Below, piece after piece: positions 56,653-64,000 of a DNA stretch of 64,000 nucleotides. Where the stretch lies: NCBI RefSeq assembly GCF_000702585.1, contig NZ_JNIQ01000001.1, positions 2,361,001 through 2,425,000 of the forward strand, in the 5' to 3' direction. The stretch's first letter is position 1. The number at the start of each line of letters is the position of its first letter. The notes under the pieces were generated by a model. That model ran no database searches. It was not told the DNA's origin and worked only from the letters and a program-made list of their open reading frames with translations. Source of the stretch: Exiguobacterium aurantiacum DSM 6208. Its GTDB lineage: Bacteria; Bacillota; Bacilli; Exiguobacteriales; Exiguobacteriaceae. The position numbers were made by a program, and so were the translations under genes.

Positions 56653-58425
56653 TTATTTCTTCTCTTTCACCGCGGTGCGAATCGACAACTCCTCGAGCTG
56701 TGCGTCCGCGACCGGGCTTGGGGCTTGTGTCAACAGACAGCTCGCCGAAGCCGTTTTCGGGAAGGCAATCGTGTCACGCAGGTTCGAACGACCCGCAAGG
56801 ATCATGACGAGACGGTCGAGACCGAGTGCGATGCCCGCGTGTGGCGGTGTACCGTATTCGAACGCTTCGAGCAAGAAGCCGAACTGGTCGACCGCTTCTT
56901 CTTCTGTGAAGCCAAGCAACTTGAACATGCGCTCTTGAATGTCACGCTCATAAATCCGTTGCGATCCGCCGCCGAGCTCATACCCGTTCAAGACGAGGTC
57001 ATACGCGAGGGCGCGTACGCTTGCTGGGTCCGTCTCGAGAAGATGGAGGTCGTCACGGTTTGGCATCGTGAACGGGTGGTGGTTGGCGTAGAAACGGCCG
57101 TCTTCTTCTTCGAACGTGACGAGCGGGAAGTCCGTCACCCAAAGGAAGTTGAACTTCGACTCATCGATAAGTCCGAGCTCATGTCCGAGCTTGACGCGAA
57201 GCGCGCCGAGGCTGTCGGCGACGACAGTCGGTTTTGACGCCACGAAGAGGAGAAGGTCGCCCGCTTCCGCGTTCGTCGCTTCGATCAACTTCTGGGCGTA
57301 CGTCTCGTCGAAGAACTTGGCGATCGGTCCGTTCAAGCCTTCCGGTGTCACTTTGAGCCAAGCGAGTCCTTTCGCACCGTAGACGGCTGTGAACTCTTGA
57401 AGCTTGTCGATGTCTTTACGCGAGAATTTGTCCGCCTCGCCTTTGACGTTGATCGCTTTCACTTGTCCGTTCGATTCTAACGCCATGTCGAACACTTTGA
57501 AGCCGGCACCTGTGACGGCGTCCGCGACGTCAATCAGTTCGAGACCGAAACGTGTGTCCGGTTTGTCTGAACCGAAACGGCGCATCGCTTCGAAGTGCGT
57601 CATCCGTTCGAATTTGGCTGGCGTGTCGGTGCGACCGAGCGTCGCTTCCATCACTTGTGCCATCATCGATTCCATCATCGCCATCAAGTCTTCGACGTCC
57701 ATGAAGCTCGTCTCGATGTCGACTTGCGTGAATTCCGGTTGACGGTCGGCCCGAAGGTCTTCGTCACGGAAGCAACGTGCGATTTGGAAGTAACGGTCAA
57801 ATCCGGCTACCATCAAGAGCTGTTTGAACAGCTGCGGCGATTGTGGGAGCGCATAGAACTCACCGCCGTGGACACGGCTCGGGACGAGATAGTCACGTGC
57901 GCCTTCCGGTGTCGACTTCGTCAAAATCGGTGTCTCGACTTCGAGGAACTCCTCTTCCGTCAAGAAGTTACGGATCGTGTTCGACGCTTTCGAACGGAGA
58001 CGGAACGTTTCTTGGAGCGCCGGGCGACGGAGGTCGAGGTAACGGTACTTGAGTCGAAGGTCTTCCGATACGTTCTCGGCCTCGTCCCCGATCGGGATCG
58101 GTGTCATCTTCGCCGCATTCAAGATGTTGATCTCTGAGGCGATGACTTCGACGTTCCCTGTCGGCATGTTCGGGTTCTTGTTCTCACGCTCGAGGACGGT
58201 CCCTTTAATGTCTAAGACGTACTCGCTGCGGATCGACTCGGCGAGCTTATGGACCGCCTCGTTTTCCGGGCGGACGACGACTTGGACGATGCCTGTCCGG
58301 TCACGAAGGTCGATGAAGATGAGACCCCCGAGGTCGCGACGTTTTTGTACCCATCCTTTAAGTTGTACTTCTTGGCCGATCAGTGACTCGGTCACGCGGC
58401 CGTTCATATGTGTGCGTCCAATCAT
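56653..58425 (-). CDS. aspS: aspartyl-tRNA synthetase
   Basis: It charges tRNA-Asp. The class IIb enzyme is 590 residues, with an N-terminal OB anticodon-binding domain ([26 protein letters not shown]) and a bacterial GAD insert. The catalytic core has motif 2 [18 protein letters not shown] and motif 3 [15 protein letters not shown]. It overlaps hisS by 4 bases (ATGA). No separate T-box; it shares the hisS leader. Confidence 0.96.
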   Translation of the reverse strand: MIGRTHMNGRVTESLIGQEVQLKGWVQKRRDLGGLIFIDLRDRTGIVQVVVRPENEAVHKLAESIRSEYVLDIKGTVLERENKNPNMPTGNVEVIASEINILNAAKMTPIPIGDEAENVSEDLRLKYRYLDLRRPALQETFRLRSKASNTIRNFLTEEEFLEVETPILTKSTPEGARDYLVPSRVHGGEFYALPQSPQLFKQLLMVAGFDRYFQIARCFRDEDLRADRQPEFTQVDIETSFMDVEDLMAMMESMMAQVMEATLGRTDTPAKFERMTHFEAMRRFGSDKPDTRFGLELIDVADAVTGAGFKVFDMALESNGQVKAINVKGEADKFSRKDIDKLQEFTAVYGAKGLAWLKVTPEGLNGPIAKFFDETYAQKLIEATNAEAGDLLLFVASKPTVVADSLGALRVKLGHELGLIDESKFNFLWVTDFPLVTFEEEDGRFYANHHPFTMPNRDDLHLLETDPASVRALAYDLVLNGYELGGGSQRIYERDIQERMFKLLGFTEEEAVDQFGFLLEAFEYGTPPHAGIALGLDRLVMILAGRSNLRDTIAFPKTASASCLLTQAPSPVADAQLEELSIRTAVKEKK

Positions 58426-59702
58426 TGTGCTGCTCCTTCCGATAGTTCACGAATTTTGTCTGCGACGGCCGAGAGCGGCACGTCGATTTGTTCCCCTGTC
58501 GCCATCACTTTGAGCGATGCCGAGCCGCGCTCGACTTCGTCGTCTCCGAGGATAACGGTGAATTTCGCCTGTAAGCGGTCGGCTTGTTTGAATTGACCTT
58601 TGAACTTGCGGCCGAGGTAGTCGCGATCCGCTTTGAACCCTTCGATGCGAAGCAGTTGCAATAGGCGCGTCGCCGTCACTTCGACTTCTTTGCCGCCTTG
58701 GGCGACGACGAAGACGTCAAGGCCTGTCTCAAGCGTCGGGAGAACCCCTTCATTCTCAAGGGCGAGGATGAGGCGTTCAAGTCCGATTCCGAAGCCGATT
58801 CCCGGCATGTCCGGCCCACCGATGTCTTGGACGAGGCCGTTGTAGCGTCCACCGCCACAAAGCGTCGTGATGGCGCCGAACCCTTCCGCCTCCGACATGA
58901 TTTCAAACGCCGTGTGCGTATAGTAGTCAAGACCACGGACGAGCGTCGGGTCGACCTCGTACGCGACGCCGAGCGCATCTAGCTGCTCGAGCACTGTCTC
59001 AAAGTACGCCTTCGACTCAGCGTTCAAGAAATCAAGGATCGACGGTGCCGTCTTCATTGACGGGTGGTCGCGGTCGACTTTACAGTCGAGCACGCGGAGC
59101 GGGTTTTGGTGAAGCCGCGTCTGACAGTCTTGGCACAGCTCACTCGCGACCGGTTCAAAGTGACGGATGAGCGCTTCACGGTGCGCGTTGCGGCTCTCGG
59201 CGTCCCCGAGCGAGTTGACGACGACTTTGATCTTCTTCAAACCGAACGATTTGTAAATCGAATAGGCGAGGCTGATGACCTCGGCGTCGACGGCCGGGTC
59301 ACTGCTGCCGATCGCCTCGACACCGTATTGGTGCAGTTGGCGGAAGCGGCCTTTTTGCGGACGCTCATAACGGAACATCGGTCCCATGTAATACAATTTC
59401 GTCGGCTGGTCGGGGCTGCCGAACAGTTTGTTCGTGACGAAGGCACGGACGACCGAGGCCGTCCCTTCCGGACGGAGCGTGTACTCGTCCTTGCCCTTTT
59501 TCACGAGCGTGAACATCTCTTTTTGGACGATATCCGTCGTCTCGCCGACGCTTCGTGTGAACAAATCCGTCGTCTCGAAAATCGGTGTGCGAATCTCTTT
59601 ATAGTTGTAACGGGCACTGATGTCGCGTAATTTCTCTTCAACATATTGCCACGTCTCGACCGTGCCCGGGAGCAGGTCTTGTGTACCGCGTGGTGCTTTC
59701 AT
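58422..59702 (-). CDS. hisS: histidyl-tRNA synthetase
   Basis: It charges tRNA-His. The 426-residue class II enzyme begins [13 protein letters not shown], has motif 2 [24 protein letters not shown] and the histidine-binding [14 protein letters not shown], and ends with an anticodon-binding domain. The start at 59702 follows AAGGAGG by nine bases; the longer frame to 59900 runs through the T-box. First gene of hisS-aspS. Confidence 0.96.
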   Translation of the reverse strand: MKAPRGTQDLLPGTVETWQYVEEKLRDISARYNYKEIRTPIFETTDLFTRSVGETTDIVQKEMFTLVKKGKDEYTLRPEGTASVVRAFVTNKLFGSPDQPTKLYYMGPMFRYERPQKGRFRQLHQYGVEAIGSSDPAVDAEVISLAYSIYKSFGLKKIKVVVNSLGDAESRNAHREALIRHFEPVASELCQDCQTRLHQNPLRVLDCKVDRDHPSMKTAPSILDFLNAESKAYFETVLEQLDALGVAYEVDPTLVRGLDYYTHTAFEIMSEAEGFGAITTLCGGGRYNGLVQDIGGPDMPGIGFGIGLERLILALENEGVLPTLETGLDVFVVAQGGKEVEVTATRLLQLLRIEGFKADRDYLGRKFKGQFKQADRLQAKFTVILGDDEVERGSASLKVMATGEQIDVPLSAVADKIRELSEGAAQ

Positions 59703-59725
59703 CAACATTCCCTCCTTAAAATACA

Positions 59726-59975
59726 AAAAGGCCCTCGTCCGCAAAGGGACGAGAGCCTGTCTAGGTTTCCCGTGGTACCACCCTCGTTGCAGAGCCAATG
59801 CTTGAAACTCTGCCACTCGAAATCGGTTAACGCCCGATGAAACGGCTCCCTCTACTATGAGTTCAAGGAAGCACCTCCAAAGTGTCGTTCGGGTCATCAT
59901 CCAGTCGATGCTTTCAGCCTTGGCATCGCTCTCTTTGCTGGTGGGGTGACCGTACTCTTCTTTATCACAGGTGTT
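59726..59975 (-). ncRNA. T-box leader of hisS-aspS, Asp specifier GAC
   Basis: The T-box core (GAGGGTGGTACCACGG leftwards) is at about 59770-59785. The terminator GGCTCTCGTCC/GGACGAGGGCC ends in five T at about 59726. The specifier loop reads GAAC-GAC-AC-TTTGGA; by the spacing seen in the trpS and alaS leaders, the codon is GAC at 59887-59885, an Asp codon. The following AC also gives CAC (His) two bases on. The 5' end is estimated. Confidence 0.9.
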
Positions 59976-60015
59976 AGGTTATATGCTTCATGATGCCGAA
60001 TCACGCCCGCTTCTG

Positions 60016-60459
60016 TCAAGCGTTTTTTTCGAGCATGAGCGTCACCGGTCCGTCATTGACGAGCGCGACGTCCATCATCGCCCCGAACTTCCCGGTCTCG
60101 ACGACGAGGCCGTGCGTTCGGAGGCGGTCGTTGAACTTTTCGTAAAGCGTCTCGGCGACGTCAGGTTTCGCTGCTTGCGTGAACGCGGGACGGCGCCCTT
60201 TTAACGTATCGCCGTAGAGCGTGAACTGAGACACCGACAACACTTTGCCGGCGACGTCTTGAATCGACAAGTTCATCTTCTCGTCCGCGTCTTCAAAGAC
60301 ACGGAGACCGGCCACTTTATCGGCGAGCCAGTTCACTTCCGTCTCGGTATCTTCGTGGGTCACGCCGACGAGAAGCAGATAGCCGGCATCAATCGCGCCG
60401 ACGATTTCCTCGTCGACGGTAACGGATGCTTCTTTTACTCGTTGCAACAATACACGCAC
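60016..60459 (-). CDS. dtd: D-aminoacyl-tRNA deacylase
   Basis: It frees tRNA from wrongly attached D-amino acids and glycine. The 147-residue protein has the two family motifs: [17 protein letters not shown] and NDGPVTLML near the C-terminus. It follows relA by 16 bases, the usual relA-dtd pair. Confidence 0.95.
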   Translation of the reverse strand: MRVLLQRVKEASVTVDEEIVGAIDAGYLLLVGVTHEDTETEVNWLADKVAGLRVFEDADEKMNLSIQDVAGKVLSVSQFTLYGDTLKGRRPAFTQAAKPDVAETLYEKFNDRLRTHGLVVETGKFGAMMDVALVNDGPVTLMLEKNA

Positions 60460-60475
60460 TGAAATCTTCCTTTCG

Positions 60476-62665
60476 TCACGTCATCATGACTCGGCTCACC
60501 GAGTACACGTCCGAAATTTGTTTGATTCGGTCGACGACTTTTTGCAAATGGTTCACGTTCGGGATCGAGATCGTCATCGAGATGCGGGCCTGTTTGTTCG
60601 TGTCCCCGCGTCCGCTGACGGCGACGATGTTCGTGTTCGTCGCCGAGACGGCTTGGAGGACGTCGTTCAACAAACCAGACCGATCGTAGCCTGTGATCTC
60701 GATATCGACGTTGTAGTTCTTCTCTTTCGCTTGTCCGGCTTCCCACTCGACCGTGAGGAGACGTTCCGGATGCTGCTCGTTGATGATGTTCAAGCAGTCT
60801 TTCCGGTGAATCGACACGCCGCGTCCGCGCGTGATATAACCGACGATCTCGTCACCCGGCACCGGGTTACAGCAGCGGCTCATCCGGATGAGCATGTTGT
60901 CGATCCCTTTCACAGAGACGCCAGCCTCGGCCGTTTTCTTCTTCGGCGATTGACTCACTTTCAGCTCGTTGATCGCGTCAGACAGCTCGAGTTTCGGCTC
61001 TTTACGCTGCTTCTCCGTCAATTTGTGGGCGACTTGAGCAGCGGTGATGCCGTGATAGCCGACAGCCGCATACATCTCTTCCTCGTTGCCGAAGTTGAAC
61101 TTCTCGACGACGACGCTAATCGATTGATCGTCAATGACTTCTTTCGGCTCGAAGCCGAGTTTCTTGATTTCGACCTCGACGAGTTCTTTGCCTTTCTCGA
61201 CGTTCTCTTCGCGCTGTTGACGTTTGAACCACTGGCGAATCTTGTTCTTCGCTTGGCTCGAGACGGCGAGTTTGAGCCAGTCCTTGCTCGGACCGTAACT
61301 ATGTTTCGACGTGATGATCTCGATGATGTCGCCTGTCTCAAGTTTATGGTCGAGCGGCACCATCCGTCCGTTCACTTTCGCGCCCGTCATCCTGTGTCCG
61401 ATCTCGGTGTGGATGCGATACGCGTAGTCGATTGGGACCGACCCTTTCGGCAACTCAAACACGTCGCCTTTCGGTGTGAAGACGTAGAGCATGTCGCTGA
61501 AGAAATCGACTTTGAGCGATTCCATGAACTCTTCCGCGTCCGTCGTATCTTTTTGCAATTCAAGAATTTCACGAAGATGGGCGATCTTCTCATCGAACCC
61601 GTTCGTCGCGACGTTCTTTCCTTCCTTATACGCCCAGTGTGCGGCGATCCCGAACTCGGCGATGAAGTGCATGTCTTTCGTGCGGATCTGCACTTCGAGC
61701 GGCTCACCTTTCGGTCCGATCACCGTCGTGTGGAGCGATTGATACATGTTTGGTTTCGGCATGGCGATATAGTCTTTGAAACGACCCGGCATCGGCTTGT
61801 ACTGCGTATGGATGATCCCGAGGACGGCATAACAGTCACGAATCGAGTCGACGATGATACGGACGGCCATCAAATCATAAATCTCATTGAATTCTTTTTT
61901 ATGTTTCACCATCTTGTTATAGATGGAATAGATGTGTTTCGGACGACCGTTCACGTCCGCCTCGATACTCACTTCCTCGAGGACCGCGTTCACTTCCGTG
62001 ATGACCGACGTGACGAGTGCTTCCCGTTCCGTGCGTTTCTGTTTCATCATCGAGACGATCTTGTAGTATTGCTGCGGATTGATATAACGTAACGAAATAT
62101 CCTCGAGCTCCCACTTGATCGTCGAGATCCCCATCCGGTGTGCGAGCGGGGCAAAAATCTCGAGCGTCTCTTCTGCTTTTTGAACTTGCTTCTCTTTCGG
62201 CATATGTTGAAGCGTCCGCATGTTGTGCAGACGGTCGGCGAGCTTGATCAAGATGACGCGCACGTCTTCTGCCATCGCGATAATCATCTTGCGATGGTTC
62301 TCGGCGAGCTCTTCTTTTTTCGATTTATACTTGATCTTACCGAGCTTCGTCACACCATCGACGAGCATGGCCACGTCCACACCGAACTCGTCAGCGAGCT
62401 CTTTGAGCGTGACGTCCGTATCTTCAACGACGTCGTGCAGCAGTGCCCCGATGATCGTCGTCGCGTCTAACCCGATATCAACGAGAATACCGGCCACTTG
62501 GACCGGATGGAGGATATAGGGTTCGCCGGAACGTCGGAACTGACCGGTGTGATGCAGTTTTGCGTATTCGTAAGCGCGCTTCACTTCGGCAATATCATCT
62601 TCACCCATATACTCCCCGAGCGCGTCGAGAAGGTCCTCAATACTTACGATTTGTTTTTTGGTCAT
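60476..62665 (-). CDS. relA: bifunctional (p)ppGpp synthetase/hydrolase RelA (Rel)
   Basis: Ribosome-linked stringent-response enzyme of 729 residues: HD hydrolase ([11 protein letters not shown]), synthetase ([24 protein letters not shown]), TGS domain ([22 protein letters not shown]), a zinc-finger-like [19 protein letters not shown], and a C-terminal ACT domain. Both enzymatic halves look intact. The ATG at 62665 is preferred to an in-frame GTG at 62677, which has no room for a ribosome site. It works beside the small synthetase at 5 kb. Confidence 0.95.
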   Translation of the reverse strand: MTKKQIVSIEDLLDALGEYMGEDDIAEVKRAYEYAKLHHTGQFRRSGEPYILHPVQVAGILVDIGLDATTIIGALLHDVVEDTDVTLKELADEFGVDVAMLVDGVTKLGKIKYKSKKEELAENHRKMIIAMAEDVRVILIKLADRLHNMRTLQHMPKEKQVQKAEETLEIFAPLAHRMGISTIKWELEDISLRYINPQQYYKIVSMMKQKRTEREALVTSVITEVNAVLEEVSIEADVNGRPKHIYSIYNKMVKHKKEFNEIYDLMAVRIIVDSIRDCYAVLGIIHTQYKPMPGRFKDYIAMPKPNMYQSLHTTVIGPKGEPLEVQIRTKDMHFIAEFGIAAHWAYKEGKNVATNGFDEKIAHLREILELQKDTTDAEEFMESLKVDFFSDMLYVFTPKGDVFELPKGSVPIDYAYRIHTEIGHRMTGAKVNGRMVPLDHKLETGDIIEIITSKHSYGPSKDWLKLAVSSQAKNKIRQWFKRQQREENVEKGKELVEVEIKKLGFEPKEVIDDQSISVVVEKFNFGNEEEMYAAVGYHGITAAQVAHKLTEKQRKEPKLELSDAINELKVSQSPKKKTAEAGVSVKGIDNMLIRMSRCCNPVPGDEIVGYITRGRGVSIHRKDCLNIINEQHPERLLTVEWEAGQAKEKNYNVDIEITGYDRSGLLNDVLQAVSATNTNIVAVSGRGDTNKQARISMTISIPNVNHLQKVVDRIKQISDVYSVSRVMMT

Positions 62666-62761
62666 AACATTCGACACCCTTTTTCTAACCGCCCCAATCG
62701 TCTCGGATTCGACGCAGCATGGTAGTAGTAAACGTTCATATCTATTCTAATTTTACTTACT

Positions 62762-62790
62762 ATTATCAAAAAAATCTGACGACCTGTCAA
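62762..62790 (-). promoter_or_regulatory. sigma-A promoter of relA-dtd
   Basis: Read leftwards: TTGACA at 62790-62785, 17 bases, GATAAT at 62767-62762. The leader to the ATG is about 90 bases. Confidence 0.8.
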
Positions 62791-62822
62791 AGGTTGTGGG
62801 TTATTTTACTCAAAAACTATTC

Positions 62823-62849
62823 AAAAAAGGGAAGCGAGCGCTTCCCTTT
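62823..62849 (-). terminator. terminator of apt
   Basis: AAAGGGAAGCG and CGCTTCCCTTT pair around two bases, then TTT leftwards, just past the apt stop. Confidence 0.8.
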
Positions 62850-62852
62850 CGA

Positions 62853-63371
62853 TCAATCTTCGTAACGGATGAGTGAGAATACGTCGTATCCTTCGAGACG
62901 CTCACGTCCGCCGAGGCCATCAAGCTCAATCAAGAACCCGATTCCTGCGACGACACCGCCGAGTTGTTCAATCATTTTGATTGTCGCTTCAATCGTTCCG
63001 CCTGTCGCGAGCAAGTCATCCAATATGACGACTTGTTGACCTGGCTTGATTGAATCTTTGTGCATCGTCAAGATGTCTGTCCCGTATTCAAGACCGTAAG
63101 CGACGCGAACCGTCTCGCGCGGCAACTTGCCTTCTTTACGGACCGGCACGAAGCCGATCTCGAGCGCGTAAGCGGCCGGGCAACCGACGACGAAACCGCG
63201 TGCCTCAGGACCGGCGATGAGTTCTGCGCCGCGCTCCTGTGCATACGTGACGAGTTCGTCCACTGCTTTTTTATAAGCGACACCATCTTGCATGAGTGAC
63301 GTGATGTCTTTAAAGCTGATTCCTTCTTTCGGGTAATCCGCTACTTCTTTAATATGTTGTTTGAAATCCAT
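62853..63371 (-). CDS. apt: adenine phosphoribosyltransferase
   Basis: It converts adenine and PRPP to AMP, which also salvages adenine set free by MtnN. The 172-residue protein has the PRPP motif [13 protein letters not shown] and the N-terminal [13 protein letters not shown] stretch. It starts 1 base after the recJ stop, so the pair is co-transcribed. Confidence 0.95.
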   Translation of the reverse strand: MDFKQHIKEVADYPKEGISFKDITSLMQDGVAYKKAVDELVTYAQERGAELIAGPEARGFVVGCPAAYALEIGFVPVRKEGKLPRETVRVAYGLEYGTDILTMHKDSIKPGQQVVILDDLLATGGTIEATIKMIEQLGGVVAGIGFLIELDGLGGRERLEGYDVFSLIRYED

Positions 63372-63372
63372 T

Positions 63373-64000
63373 TTATGAGTAAGCCTCCTGCATCTTGTTC
63401 GATCGCAACGTTTGTAACCGCTCTTTCAGTTCCGCCAACGACGCATAGACGTAACGCTCTTCGAGTTGTTGTTTCCCGACTCGACGTTTATAGCATGGCG
63501 CTTCGGTCAAATCACGTTTCGGCGCTTCTGGATTTACTCCAGGCAGTCCGTCTTCCATTGTAACAAGAAATTCGAGTTCAGAGAATACTTGATGCATAAA
63601 TTGAATCGTATTTTTTGACCATTTTCGCTCGATTGACAAACGAATCAAGTTTTCTCGCAAGTTTTTCCGTTCGCACGTCGCCATATGGACGTAGTATGTT
63701 CGGAAATCTTCCCGTGTCGGCAATTTCTCGAAGAACGACCCACCGCCTTGACCGAACGCACAGTACACACGTTCGACCCCTTCGTGCAAACGCTCAGCTA
63801 GCTCAGACTCGTCATCCGGCAAATCGAGCAACACGACGAAACGATTGAGCGGCTCATCCCCTTCATGAAGCGGGAACGTCTCGTCCGTCCCTTGGAACGA
63901 GACGAATGAGGTCGCGTCCTTCGGCAAGTCATTCAGCTCTTGCCGTGAATTCTTCTTGCCGCGATAATCGAACACTTGGAAATCGTCGACGCGCATGTCT
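63373..64000 (-). CDS. recJ: single-stranded-DNA exonuclease RecJ, C-terminal part
   Basis: The right end of the window cuts this gene; about 209 C-terminal residues are present. The part seen matches the Firmicutes RecJ C-terminal domain ([35 protein letters not shown]), not the DHH catalytic core, which lies outside. Position before apt and relA agrees with B. subtilis. A methionine at 63996 is internal. Confidence 0.8.
   Translation of the reverse strand, partial: DMRVDDFQVFDYRGKKNSRQELNDLPKDATSFVSFQGTDETFPLHEGDEPLNRFVVLLDLPDDESELAERLHEGVERVYCAFGQGGGSFFEKLPTREDFRTYYVHMATCERKNLRENLIRLSIERKWSKNTIQFMHQVFSELEFLVTMEDGLPGVNPEAPKRDLTEAPCYKRRVGKQQLEERYVYASLAELKERLQTLRSNKMQEAYS

Noticed and set aside
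60518-62092. 524-codon open frame antisense to relA
   Set aside because: Product is a low-complexity Arg/Asp/Val-rich shadow of relA with no start signal; relA is intact on the other strand.

Overview
The window looks like a chromosome segment of a Bacillales bacterium, most likely Exiguobacterium or a close relative. This rests on gene content and gene order plus a base composition that looks roughly half G+C by eye; no search was run. It carries almost entirely core genes in the order known from Bacillus subtilis, joined from two blocks that are far apart in that species. Block A (about 3.2-31.7 kb) matches the yjb/opp/fab region: RluA-type pseudouridine synthase, NAD kinase, small alarmone synthetase, CYTH protein, SpxH, the sRNA RoxS/RsaE, PepF, CoiA, cardiolipin synthase, MecA, Spx, the oligopeptide permease, TrpS, further peptide-binding proteins, FabF and FabH. 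Block B (31.8-64 kb) matches the yrr/yrv/hisS region: MtnN, GreA, Udk, a methyltransferase, MltG, YrzB, RuvX, IreB, AlaS, RecD2, a TPR protein, MnmA, cysteine desulfurase, CymR, RarA, TcdA, 6S RNA, AspS, HisS, Dtd, RelA, Apt and RecJ. The left end holds a YutG-like fragment, YjcG, FabI and a RodA/FtsW protein.

The genes form several working groups. One is redox and proteolysis control: Spx, its ClpXP adaptor SpxH, the ClpC adaptor MecA, and a Rex-boxed RoxS. A second is fatty-acid elongation: fabI and fabHF each carry a FapR box on a recognisable promoter. A third is peptide uptake: OppABCDF plus two extra binding proteins, with CodY-like boxes at both lipoprotein genes. A fourth is tRNA charging and thiolation: TrpS, AlaS and HisS-AspS each sit behind a T-box, alongside MnmA, cysteine desulfurase, CymR, TcdA and Dtd. 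The stringent response is represented twice, by RelA and a small synthetase.

Accessory content is small. It consists of a complete 1830-bp IS1182-type element inserted in the loop of a transcription terminator, a short island (49.6-56.5 kb) between 6S RNA and aspS, and several tiny or lineage-specific genes. The island holds a CRY-DASH-like photolyase, a 38-residue protein, a YczE-type membrane protein, an oxidoreductase, an ABC exporter, a YqkB-like protein and a lipoprotein. The oxidoreductase and the ABC exporter in the island are each broken by one extra base in a homopolymer.

I found no CRISPR array, prophage, tRNA or rRNA gene, and no convincing undescribed multi-gene system. The most interesting items are regulatory: RoxS with its Rex-like operator, CodY boxes at the peptide-binding genes, a LexA-like box between cymR and rarA, terminators that contain the next promoter's -35, and a T-box ahead of hisS that reads an Asp codon.
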